Made by a program: the position numbers and the translations under genes. This document shows, piece after piece, positions 1-9,838 of a stretch of DNA of 64,000 nt. The notes beneath the pieces were generated by a model that saw only the letters and a list, made by a program, of their open reading frames with translations, made no database searches and had not been told where the DNA came from. This stretch comes from Eutreptiella sp. 'Long Island Sound 2002' (taxonomy: Eukaryota > Euglenozoa > Euglenophyceae > Eutreptiales > Eutreptiaceae), in contig OZ038392.1 in NCBI GenBank assembly GCA_964036045.1, forward strand, positions 17,319,612-17,383,611. The letters are read 5' to 3'. Positions within the stretch are counted from its first letter, which is position 1. Every line of letters begins with the position of its first letter.

Positions 1-2114
1 TGGGCGTTCAGGCCGCGGTAGTCGACCACGAGCCGCCACTCACCGGCAACCTTCTTGGGGACGACGAAGCAGGGAGAGGCCCACTCGGAGTGGCACGGCT
101 CAAGCCAGCCTCTCTGGATGAAGTCACGGAGGATCTTCTCCATGGCCTCTTTCCTCTCGCCCCTCAGGGCAAACTCCCGGTGCCGATACACACGGGGGTC
201 CTGCTTCAGTCGTATCTTGGCCTCGCCATACGGTCCACGCACCGGTGGGGGAAACACAGGCTTTCCGCTGAAGAAGGTCTCGCCATACTTCTGCTTCAGC
301 CTGGCCGTCAACGCCTGGATCTTGGGGCAGTCATCGGACTCCGCCTTGGCTTTTCCGGGCACTTGAACCACGGAGCTTACTTGAGGGGTAGCGACCCCGC
401 TCGCTTTCGGCTCAGGTGGTCTTCCCAGGTGGCCCAAAGGACCATCCCTGGTCTTGCCCCGGAACAGATCGCCGTAGGTGGGTGGGTTACCGCCAGGCGG
501 CTCGTCTTGGCTGGACATGTGATCCAGCACCCTCTGCACGAAGGTATTCCCGTCATAGGAACCGGAGACGATTGAGTCCACTTCCCACCAGGCTTTGTCC
601 TGGCCTTTGCCCTCACGCTGGTTTCCCCAGTCGTGAAAGGGCTGATCCATATACCCCTGAACCAGATCCCACTCCTCTTCAGTGAGGGGGTCTTCGGAGT
701 CCGATTCTTCGATGTCAACAGGGGGAACCGCAAAGCATTGCCTCCAAGGCTCTGCTATGATACGGTTGACACACACGAAGTCCGTGGTGTCGGCCTGATC
801 AAGGCCCCCATCCACATAGTGGAATTCTGTTGGCCATCTCTGGGGTGGCATGGGCTGTCCCTTAGCGTCCTGATAGACACTCTCTCCAGCCGGTAGGACG
901 ACCTTGTTCAAGGTCATGTTGGTCAATGAGGCTACCCAATGTCGGGTACTTTCCTCCTCGGTGCATCCCATAGGAACAACCAGCACTGCCTTGGAGCGGT
1001 CCTTGCGAATCTTCGCTATCGCTCTTGGAATGTCCCAACGGGGGCAATGGATCCACATCAATCCCTGATGCGGACCCCAGTGCTTCTTCCACGCGGAGTC
1101 CTGGGCGCTCCAGTACTTCTCACACACCCGCAGATGGGCGGAGGTTCCTGAAGAGAACGCATCCAGGGCCAGATCCGACGCTCCCAGGTCCGCGACCACT
1201 CGGTTCGCCACTTCCGGCCTTACGCCGTACTCCTGATTCGCTGGCCCAGTGGGCTCAGTGTCCAGCGCGGCCACTTCGAGCTGATTGCGTTCGGGGTGAA
1301 TCCATTGGCATTCCACATGGTGCTCAGGTGACGAAAGCCACGAGAGCTGGTCGTCCTGGTACAGGGTCATGGAGGCCTGGGCCGGGAGGACGCCGGAGTC
1401 CGTCTCCATCATGAAGTCGTACCCGACGATCATGTCCCAGTCCATCTCGGCCTCGTAGAAGCTACCGTGCAGGAGGATTTCCTTGCCGAGGTCTGGGCGG
1501 CTCAGCTCACGATGGTTCACGAACTGCAGCCCGATGGCCGCTTCCTTCGTGCCTCCCACCATGTACTGGCCGTTCGCCACCTTCAGCCTGACAGGCTTCC
1601 GACTGTCGGTCAGACACTCTGGTGGAAGTAGGCCAGCCTTGACCAAGCTGACTTGAGCTCCCGTGTCGACCAACACGTCGAAAACCTTTTCCACTTCCCC
1701 GCATAAGGCACGGACCTTAAGATGCAACTGCCGCTCGCGACCGACACGGCGCACGGCGTGCAAACTCAGGATCTCTGGCCGTTCCAGAAGCTCCACAAGC
1801 GACTGGTGCAGGTCGTGGACAATGGGCTCAGGCTGCCCATCTGCAGCATCCAGCTGCGGTCCGGGTGATCCTCCGATACTCTCGGATAGATCCTGTAGTA
1901 CATCAAACACGTTCTTGGTTGCGAAGGACGGACGGGTGCAAGGGTTCGTGCCTTCACTTGCCCTCACCCCGCCTCCGCGACTGGGCGCCAGACCGGGCCT
2001 TCCGCCCGCGGCAGTCCCCTTGTGTTTACCGACTCCCGACAGGGATGGTTCGGCGCTTCCCACGTCACCATCCTGCGACCGCCCTAGCTGGAGCCCTTGG
2101 CTGCAGGGGCTCCG
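1..2114 (-). CDS. pol: Pro-pol polyprotein of chromovirus A, partial (protease, Dam-like domain, RT N-terminus)
   Basis: This open frame continues in phase directly after the gag stop at 2115-2117 and stays open to the window edge, so it is incomplete at its C-terminus. A retropepsin active site, VLVDTGAQVSL, lies at about 1676-1647 (DTGA 1667-1656). Next comes a segment at about 1175-880 (LDAFSSG..., IHCPRWDIP, AVLVVPMG, HWVASL) that resembles the Dam-like methyltransferase domain known from DIRS elements. After that the frame is colinear with element B: linker with GDLFRGKTRDGP, FVVPKKVAGEWRLVVDYRGL at the edge (RT blocks 1-2). RNase H, integrase and chromodomain are presumably to the left. 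No ATG opens the frame; expression as a gag-pol fusion by stop-codon readthrough is inferred. Confidence 0.85.
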
Positions 2115-2117
2115 CTA
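2112..2117 (-). other. Candidate stop-codon readthrough site UAG-CGG between gag and pol (element A)
   Basis: The gag ORF ends in TAG at 2117-2115, followed by CGG, and the same frame continues open into the protease. This is the gammaretrovirus-type layout: one suppressible stop, no frameshift. CGG just 3' of the stop is the context of the tobravirus-type readthrough class (normally described with UGA). The event itself is inferred. Confidence 0.6.
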
Positions 2118-5100
2118 GGGGGCGTCGGTTGTCGAAGAGGGGGTGTTCTCCTCGGCCTCAACGTCGTTGATGCCCTTCTTTCTTCCCCCTTTACCTCCTC
2201 CTTTACCCTTCTTGTCCTTGTCCTTGTTCTGGTCATTCTGGTTGTTCTCCTTGTTCTTGTTGTCCGACCTGGGGACCCAGTTCCGCTTGATCTCCTGGAT
2301 CTCCTTGGCCAACTCGGTTCCCACCGACGACATCAGCTTGGCCAGCTCGTCCTTGTCCACCTCCATCTTGGCTTCCCGGATACCCGCGGGCGCACGCTTC
2401 TTCGACCCGTGTACCTTCTTGTAAGCCTCCGTGTCGGCCTTGTGGACGGGGCATGTTCGGTGGTCATGGTTGAAGCCTTTCTTCCTCCCATAACACACGA
2501 AACAGCCCTGCGGGTGAGCTCGTATGAACTCCCCAAAGGACAGCGGAGGGTCGCCAATGCGGCGAGGGTCCCTCTTCTCCTGCTTCCTCCAACCCTGCTG
2601 CAGGGGCTTCCAGTTTCCCGGCTTGTTCCCCGCGCTCAGGTTCCTGGCCACGAAGGCACAGACGGCCACCTCGGCGGGCTCATCGTCGTCGTCATCGTCG
2701 ACGAGAGTCTCATCGCCGCCGGCTCCCGCTGGGTCCATGGCGTCTTCCCCGTCAGGTCCCTCGCCAACGTAGTTGACGTCGCGGTCGCCGGGCCTCAACC
2801 CGCGGGTGTGGTGGAGGTTTCGGTACTCTTTGAGTACTTCCTCGCCAACCCACTCCAGGATCTCGTCGCAGCTCATCCGCGCCGGGATGGGCTGCAGACG
2901 GATGGTCTGGCCGCTCAACTCACAATCGTCAAGGCGCCATATCGCGGTCTTCTCGCGATCGCCCGAGACGGTGATGAGAAGAGCGTTCCGCAGGGAGTGC
3001 CGTTTGACATCCCGGGCCACGTTCTTCTTCGCCCAAGACACCACGTTCGTATGATACTCCTTGGGGAGCATCATCTTGACCGTGTGGTTGGACTTGGCCC
3101 GCTTGGATTCCTCCTTGGTGACTCTTTTGATCCATGCTTCCGGCAGCATGGAGAGCAGGCGAGCCTGCTCGTCACCCTCGTTCCAATCCTCCACGTTGCG
3201 GCGGAAGAGGGTGTATTTCCCTCGGAAGTCCCGCCACTCTCGTAGGCGGATCTCCCGTCCATCATGCTCAAGCTTGATGGACTTCCAGCGCTTGGCAGCC
3301 ACCTGCGGAGCGTCCACCCGCTCCTGCTCGTTGAGCCACTTCTTGGCGTCCTTGAGGGTCTTGATTTTCCCCTCCTTGGTCGCCACGAAGTATAGCTCGC
3401 CGAGCACTTCCGGCAGGCGGTACCTGAACCGTTTGAAGACATATCTCTCCGCATCCGCGGGAGGTTGGTCTTCAGTGACGGCCAGCCCCCAATCGTCCAG
3501 CTTCTCCAAGAAGCGGTCGAGGTTGAGGGGATTGCCGTCGTACATGGGGGGCTTGATGTCCTTCAAGTCTTCCCACACGGCGGCGTCCGCGGCCTTAGAG
3601 ACCATGAACGCCGGCCGCGAGGTCGACCGAGGTTCCCATCGGCCTCGCCCACGGACTCCCACGGCCGCCACGTCCATCTCCTCCATGGAATCCCTGTGGC
3701 TACGCCGCGGTTCCTCCACGTACGCTGAACCGAAATGTTCACGCCGTACTGCATCCATGTACGCATCCTCATCACGGCGCCGGCGGCTGCGTTCAGCGGC
3801 CTCCCGTCGTACACCACGCGGCGGGCTGATGTCGAACTCCTCCAGGTCCAGGTCCAGGTCCAGGTCCTCACCTTCACCGACATCCCACTCCACGTCTCCT
3901 CTGGGGACCTCATCCCTGAGTCCACCATAACGTCCTCCAGCCCTGGGGATTGGCGCCGGGGCTGGTGGCGGGCGTCGGGGGCGTACAGGCGTCCGCGGTG
4001 GAGCACGGCGGTTGTGGTAATCCGCGCTGAGCCACTCATCGCGCCATTCCTCACTGCCACTGCCGGGCGGCACGCGCTCGTTGCGGCGGCCCGCGCTGTG
4101 GTGAGAGGGGGCGGTGAGAGAGGGGGCACTGGCGCTGGGGCGACTCCTGGGGGCTCCGCCGGGGGCGTGGGGTCTGCCTGGACCTGGTCCGGGTCCCCAG
4201 CCGTCGTCCGACGAGCCAGACTCCAGGGGTGGGTGGTCGCTGCCGACTCTCCCACGGGCTTCCAGCGCATCCAGCCTCTCCTGCAGGCCGCTGACGACGT
4301 TGGTCAGCGACTTGGTCTCGGCCCTGGCGATGTCCAAGTCCTTCTGCGCGCGCGCGGCGACCGTGGAGATGCGAGCCATCTCGCTCTTGCCCGTGTCTAC
4401 CTCCAGCTCGAGCAATTGGACTCTCCTGCGGAGGTAGACAATCCACCGCCAGGTGGCATCCGGGACACCGTTCCCTGGCGGGTCGCCGGGGTCCCCAGGG
4501 GGTCCTCCAGGAGGGCCTCCGCCGGGTCCGCCCGGTCCAGGGGGTCCTCCCCCGCCCGGTGGTCCGCCTCCAGGGGGTCCACTTGGTGGGCGTCCTCCAG
4601 GGGGTCCTGAAGGTCCTCCGCCAGGGGGTCCCGGTGGGTCTCCGCCGGGTCGCCTCGGTGGGTCCGAGGATGGGCGCCTCCTCGTGATGCCGAAGTCCAT
4701 ATCGTCATCCTCGTCCATGTTGCCCCACCTGGGCGTCTTGGTCACGGAGGAGTCGGAGCTCCGGTAGGGAGGAGGGGGATCCTCATCCTCACCTTCCATG
4801 GGGACGTCTCCGCCACTTCCGCCCGTCCAAGCCACCACTTGGCGATGTCGACGGCCTCGTTCATCCCCGTCACTGGCGGTGAAGAAGGGGTCACTGTCGT
4901 GGGGGTGCCCACCCGCTGGCCTCCGCGGCCTCTCGGGGGTCTTCCCCTTGCCCTTCCTCCGTCGACGGGCGGTGGTGCTACCGCTTCCACTGCTGCCCGT
5001 GTCCGCCTCATCCAGCTTCATCCTGGAGGAGGCGTCCCCTTCGAAAAGCCTTCGAAGGGTCTCCACTCGCGATCCTCCCGGGGGAGTCTCGTGGCGGAGT

Positions 5101-6443
5101 TTGGCCTCTGCCTCCTCCATTGCGGCGGCGGTGGCTGCGGCAGCTCGCGCTTCGGCCTCTTCCCGAGCACGAGCCGCCTCGGCTTCCCGGGCCTGCAGCA
5201 GCTGCGCCTTCTGCGCCTCCAACGCCGCCAGCTCCGCCTCCGTCTTGGCCTTCTCCTCAGCGACCTTCCGTCGCGCGGCCTCGATGGCTTCCTTCTTGGC
5301 GGCGTCCTCCTGGGCCTTAGCCGTCGCTTCGGCGTGGGCCCTTTCCTCCGCCTCCTTCTTTGCCCTCCCTTGGGCAAGCGCCTCTTCCAGCGCCTTCACC
5401 TCGGCCTCCTTGCAGGCAATGGCCTCCTGCGTCAGGCGGGCTTCCTCGTCGACTGCCGCCAACTCACCGTTGACCTGGGCAGTTGCTGCACTATGGGCGG
5501 CCACGGCCGTGAGTCCAGCCGCGATGGCCGCCACGGTCTGGGTGTGGATGGCCATGCCATGCGCCCACTGCGCAGCCTCCTCCTGGGCGATGCCGGCGGC
5601 GCCCTCCACAGCAGCGCTGTACTGCTTGGCCCGTTGCCGGGCACCCCGACGGTTGCAGGGCACCCCACAGGCGCGCTCACAGGCGCGCGCCACGTCCCTT
5701 TCGGGAGCGACGCTGCTGCTGGAGCTGGCCTGGTCGGCCGGCGTCCTCCCGCGGTGGGCCGACTCGATGTCGCTGCTGGGGCCTGCTGAGGCCTGCCGGG
5801 CCTTCAGGAGCAGCGAACGGGGCTTGGCCTGGGTCTGCTTGGCGACTTGGATGTAGTCGCCAAGGGTGGTGGAGCCGGGGTGGTGTCCACCATTGGGCCG
5901 TTGGGGACTGGGGGCTGGGGTTCCGCCCTTGGCGCCTTGGGCGGCTTCGGCAGCCAGGGACTCCTGGTACTCCCGCCACCTCCGGTCCCTCTTCTTGTCC
6001 CCGGCGGACCGCTTCTCCGTCCCCGGAGACGCGCTGCTGCTGCCCTGCAGCCTGCGCTCGCTTCCCGGTTCCGGGAACTTCTTCTCGATCACGTCCCACA
6101 GGGAGACGTTGATCGAGGCGCCCGACGGGTAGGCGTTGGGGTCCTCGTCCTCCTCGATCCCGTCGGGGCGCAGCCCTTCGCCGGGCCTGTCCGGCCGGGT
6201 CCACGCCCTCCAGCGCCTCTGCTGGTGGCGGTACTCGTACCCCTCCGCCCGCAGCCAGTCCTCCACGGCCTGCAGGCGGTCGGGGGCGATGTCCGTGCGG
6301 AGCTCGAAGCTCCTGGGCATGCCCCCTTCGCACTGGGGGTTGCTGTGGCGGTAATGCTGGTCCCAAACCAACCCACGCAGCAGGCGTGCTGCATGGGGGT
6401 GGGGCCGCGGCCACGTCCTGCCCGCTTCCTGCCAATTCACCAT
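2115..6443 (-). CDS. gag: Gag-like structural polyprotein of chromovirus A
   Basis: About 1442 residues from the first ATG (6443-6441); the frame is open a little further upstream without ATG. This is very long for a gypsy gag. From N to C: a basic/acidic start, a long Ala/Glu/Lys coiled coil (about 5460-5090, EEAEARAAAATAAAMEEAEA type), a collagen-like Gly/Pro tract (about 4660-4470, repeated PPGGPPG), a second short coiled coil, an acidic stretch, then the conserved gag core (DLKDIKPPMYDGNPLNLDRF near 3550, QARLLSMLPEAWIKRV near 3140), and a zinc-knuckle-like motif C-x2-C-x8-H-x4-C near 2508-2447. The C-terminus is Lys-rich. The core plus knuckle supports RNA packaging; the N-terminal half looks like a lineage-specific extension. 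Confidence 0.85.
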   Translation of the reverse strand: MVNWQEAGRTWPRPHPHAARLLRGLVWDQHYRHSNPQCEGGMPRSFELRTDIAPDRLQAVEDWLRAEGYEYRHQQRRWRAWTRPDRPGEGLRPDGIEEDEDPNAYPSGASINVSLWDVIEKKFPEPGSERRLQGSSSASPGTEKRSAGDKKRDRRWREYQESLAAEAAQGAKGGTPAPSPQRPNGGHHPGSTTLGDYIQVAKQTQAKPRSLLLKARQASAGPSSDIESAHRGRTPADQASSSSSVAPERDVARACERACGVPCNRRGARQRAKQYSAAVEGAAGIAQEEAAQWAHGMAIHTQTVAAIAAGLTAVAAHSAATAQVNGELAAVDEEARLTQEAIACKEAEVKALEEALAQGRAKKEAEERAHAEATAKAQEDAAKKEAIEAARRKVAEEKAKTEAELAALEAQKAQLLQAREAEAARAREEAEARAAAATAAAMEEAEAKLRHETPPGGSRVETLRRLFEGDASSRMKLDEADTGSSGSGSTTARRRRKGKGKTPERPRRPAGGHPHDSDPFFTASDGDERGRRHRQVVAWTGGSGGDVPMEGEDEDPPPPYRSSDSSVTKTPRWGNMDEDDDMDFGITRRRPSSDPPRRPGGDPPGPPGGGPSGPPGGRPPSGPPGGGPPGGGGPPGPGGPGGGPPGGPPGDPGDPPGNGVPDATWRWIVYLRRRVQLLELEVDTGKSEMARISTVAARAQKDLDIARAETKSLTNVVSGLQERLDALEARGRVGSDHPPLESGSSDDGWGPGPGPGRPHAPGGAPRSRPSASAPSLTAPSHHSAGRRNERVPPGSGSEEWRDEWLSADYHNRRAPPRTPVRPRRPPPAPAPIPRAGGRYGGLRDEVPRGDVEWDVGEGEDLDLDLDLEEFDISPPRGVRREAAERSRRRRDEDAYMDAVRREHFGSAYVEEPRRSHRDSMEEMDVAAVGVRGRGRWEPRSTSRPAFMVSKAADAAVWEDLKDIKPPMYDGNPLNLDRFLEKLDDWGLAVTEDQPPADAERYVFKRFRYRLPEVLGELYFVATKEGKIKTLKDAKKWLNEQERVDAPQVAAKRWKSIKLEHDGREIRLREWRDFRGKYTLFRRNVEDWNEGDEQARLLSMLPEAWIKRVTKEESKRAKSNHTVKMMLPKEYHTNVVSWAKKNVARDVKRHSLRNALLITVSGDREKTAIWRLDDCELSGQTIRLQPIPARMSCDEILEWVGEEVLKEYRNLHHTRGLRPGDRDVNYVGEGPDGEDAMDPAGAGGDETLVDDDDDDEPAEVAVCAFVARNLSAGNKPGNWKPLQQGWRKQEKRDPRRIGDPPLSFGEFIRAHPQGCFVCYGRKKGFNHDHRTCPVHKADTEAYKKVHGSKKRAPAGIREAKMEVDKDELAKLMSSVGTELAKEIQEIKRNWVPRSDNKNKENNQNDQNKDKDKKGKGGGKGGRKKGINDVEAEENTPSSTTDAP

Positions 6444-8129
6444 GGCAGCGGGGGCGTAGATGATCTTGAGGTCCTTGACGTGCACTCGTTCAACTCAACG
6501 AACTGGTTGTGGTTGTTGAGGAAGGTGCTGCAGCACTGGATTGGAAGTGCGGCTGGTGCTGGTCAGCCGGTGGTTGTGGAGGTGGTTGACGGGGCCTTGC
6601 TGGTCGGCCGTTGGGACTCCGGGTCGGCCGATGGGGCTGATGCAGGAGTCCTGGTCTGTGCACCTCTTCCACGGGCGCTGCGCGGTCAGGACGATGTTCT
6701 GGACGGCGCTGCGGGTTCCGTGACGAACTCGGCGCTGTCGCTGAGTGGCGCTGCGAGCTGCTGCGCTGCGCTGCGAGACGCTGCGCTGCGCTGCGAGCTG
6801 CGAGCTGCGCCGCGCTGCTGCGACGCGCTGCTCGGGGTTGGTGGCCCCGAGTGGCACGCGAGGGTTGGGTAACCCCGCGGCGGTGAAACGCTTTTGACGC
6901 GTTCCCGTGGGGGGCCGGCCACGGGACGCTGCGGTGGACACACGCAAGTGAGCAGGCAGGCAAAGCACTACGCTCACAAGGGCATCAATGCGTTGTCATG
7001 TGACAAAGCGTTTCAGAATCCTTGCCACTCTGCAAAGAGGGAACGAAAGTATGTACAGCAACACATCAGGATATGTACACATGGGGTTAAGACTGGACTG
7101 GGGTAAGGGCATCAAGGGACAATAGACACTCAGTCCCAACTCATATCCCAATCCCAGGTCCGACCCTCTCAGTGGCTGGTAGGGGCGGGGGCTCAAACAC
7201 AACCCATGCCCTGCTCAGTCCGGACCCTGAAACCCTGCCAAAGGGAGAGGTGTCCCGCACAGCCACAGGCGAGTTCCTGGGAACCAATGGGCTCCAAGGC
7301 CAACCGACAGTGGCTCCCTATGCTCCCTTAACGGCAGGTCCCAACTCCCCCCTGAGTCAGAGATATGGCCCCGCCATTATCGCCCAGGAGTTGGTAGCTG
7401 AAAATGGGCTGTTTCAGCCCAAACTGAAATTAGCTTGAAAAACTCCAAAATTGACCCCTCGTCCGGACCCGCCAGAGGTAGGGACGAGGCAACTGACCCT
7501 ATGCCCTTCGAGTACAATCTCCCTGGAGCCCTCACCCAACCTGGTTCCCTCTGAGGTCCCGGCATCAGGGCAACACGGATGAGTCAAGTGGGGTCATGAT
7601 GCCAAAATCACCAAAATTGGCGTCATTCCCATGCGTGGCTCGCCCGGCCAAGGTAAGGCCAATGGCTCACAGGGTAGGAGGCAGGACCCAGGACTTATAT
7701 CTGAGTGTACAACTTGGATTTAGGTCCGGGCTCCCTATGGGCTTAGAGAAATGGGGCCGCCAATTGACCACACGGAAGGGGGAAATTGGGGTCCCAAAAT
7801 TGGGTCATTTTGGCTGCTTGAAATGAGCCAAAATTCGGTGTGCTCCCAATAGTATATCTCCACGCCGGCTTGGAGATCGGATCCGCCATTCCATACGCGA
7901 TCCACCGGGAGTCCAACGGAGACTCCCATGCCTTTGGCTCTCATAGATCTCCATGCTGCTTGGCGTGGTGACGATCCCAATTGGGTCCACAAATGCAAAA
8001 ATGGCAAAATTGCCCAAACTCAATTTGGCCTAGCGCCTTAACGAAGGCGGCTCCGCTTCGCCCACGTGGTGTGTGGACCATGGGGACCATTACCCATAAC
8101 ACCCATGTCATATATGGTCCATTGGTCCA
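6444..8129 (-). other. 5' leader of element A with primer-binding site
   Basis: Lies between the end of the LTR and gag. Immediately after the LTR terminal CA, the minus strand begins TGGACCAATGGACC (8129 downward). A TGG start one base after CA is the expected position and first triplet of a tRNA primer-binding site; I cannot name the tRNA. The leader is long (about 1.7 kb) and shows no convincing ORF. A GC-rich repetitive patch of GCTGCG/CTGCGC motifs lies near 6740-6830. Confidence 0.6.
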
Positions 8130-9838
8130 TGCGTCCGGCGTGCACGAGGGTTAGAACATGGTGCACGGCGGGCAGCAAAAGTGGAAAAATGCTCAAAATG
8201 GCCAAAATTGCGCACACTCATGGTTAGGGCAAATGAGGCACATGCCCGGCTCGGACCGGAGTGTGCCATAGGATTGGTATCAAGTCATATATGTCCAACA
8301 TATCTTTGGGGCGTCGCCCAACTCCTCCGGTATTGGGAATGGCAGGGTCGCCAAGTGAGCCCATGATTTGGGATAGTCCCAAATCGCCAACATGGCGGCC
8401 ACGGTATGCCAAGCCTAGGAGGAGTTATTCGCCGGGTCCAAGATATGTTGGCTACCGAAGTATGTACCCTCATAACATACTTGAGTCATGATGTCAATTG
8501 AGCGCAACGTTGAGATACACGGTCGCCACTTGACATCATGACGAGCCAAAAATGGCAAAATTGGCAAAAAGACACACAAAGGTGCCTTGAAAGGCGCATA
8601 TATATATTATAATATCTTCGCCTTGGGTTGAGTAATTAACTAATCCTTCTATACACAATGACTTGACACCAATGACCTTCGATCCCACATATGTGCTCCA
8701 CTTGGGGCGCTTTGAAAGGTAACGGGCGCTGCCTTCCAAGTGGGCACACGAAAATATGGAAAATTGTAAAACACACACCTTGCTCCCAACGCATCGCTTC
8801 GGGTTCACCACACAAGCTTCCCTTCACGAAGGTTAGGCTTGCAATTGACCGTAGGGAGTATGGAGAAGGGGCTTGCACAATATGAGGTCCATTGGCGGGC
8901 TTGTCTTGGAGCAATGAACCCGCCAAATGGGCACGCAACACAACTCATGGCACATACCAAATATTGCCCAAAAAGGCAGCTCCCACCACGATATGTCGTG
9001 CCCCTCCAAGGGCATAACTTTGTGTCAATCGCTCATAGGAACCCAAGGAGAGTTCCTATGCAACACCAACACTTGCGCGCTACACTCGAAAGTTATCTTA
9101 ACGCACGCAATATCATGGCCAATGAGTTGTAACGCAAACTCTACCCTCTTGACCATGATCCGTTACACTCGCGCGCATGTGTGGAAACGCAAGGCATATA
9201 AAGCTTCCTAAATTACGTCGGGAGTATTGTGAATACATCCCACGTTTCCTTATTGTCAATACTCGCAAGCGGCACGAGATATGACCTTCACAAGTGGCCT
9301 CACGAATCAACTTTGTTTTGCCCATATCTTTAAGACAAATGGAGGGCAAGATAAAAGGAAAGTTGATTCGTGCATACGGAAGCACGTAGGTCCACTCGAA
9401 AGAGGTCAAATCAAGTGCGGGGATGTCGAAGTCGAAAATCCGATTTCGACATCCTGAAAAATTCGGATTAAGGTTGCGAGTATTAATTATGAAAATTGCG
9501 GAAGCATCCATGCAGTTCCTGGCGACTTTGGAGCCTTCGTCGCGGATAGCGTTAAAATTTCCATTATAAACAGTTAAACTGGCGGTTACGGTAAAGTCGC
9601 GAACCAACCGCCAGCAGTCAAAACAGTGAGTATCGGAACGGAAGCATAAAAATTGACGGAAACAATATGAAAATAAAACCCTGTTGATTCCTGATATTCT
9701 GATACCCAAATCTCCGCTGGCGGTGCATCGGTTGCCGATGCGGGGCTTCACGGCACGGAACACGCCGTGCATGGGGTTAGTGGACCGGAGACCGGTTGTA
9801 TGCCGTAACCTGGCCATGGGGTTCTGGGTACCGCTTCA
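8130..9838 (-). repeat. 5' LTR of chromovirus A
   Basis: 1709 bp, starting TGAAGCGGTACCC at 9838 and ending CCGGACGCA at 8130 on the minus strand (TG...CA). It is the inverted counterpart of 25063-26783 along its whole length, with scattered substitutions and small indels. It was recognised as an LTR because the other copy sits directly after a polypurine tract downstream of element B's pol, and because homology stops at both TG and CA. Confidence 0.85.

Larger units (their letters stand above)
1..9838 (-). mobile_element. Ty3/gypsy chromovirus A, 5' portion (LTR, leader, gag, pro-pol start)
   Basis: Reads right to left: LTR 8130-9838, primer-binding site at 8129, leader, gag, one UAG, then protease, methyltransferase-like domain and RT, cut by the window edge. 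The pol part matches element B (19865 onward on the plus strand) almost base for base over about 850 bp, and both carry the same LTR, so A and B are one family. The 5' LTR abuts gag coding sequence of element C at 9839, so A inserted into C. The expected target duplication on this side is GTATG (9839-9843); its partner lies outside the window. Confidence 0.88.

Noticed and set aside
4798-5856. Plus-strand open frames of 300-380 codons over gag of element A
   Set aside because: They are antisense shadows of a GC-rich, Ala/Glu-rich coding region; only the minus frame shows gag core and zinc knuckle and joins pol.
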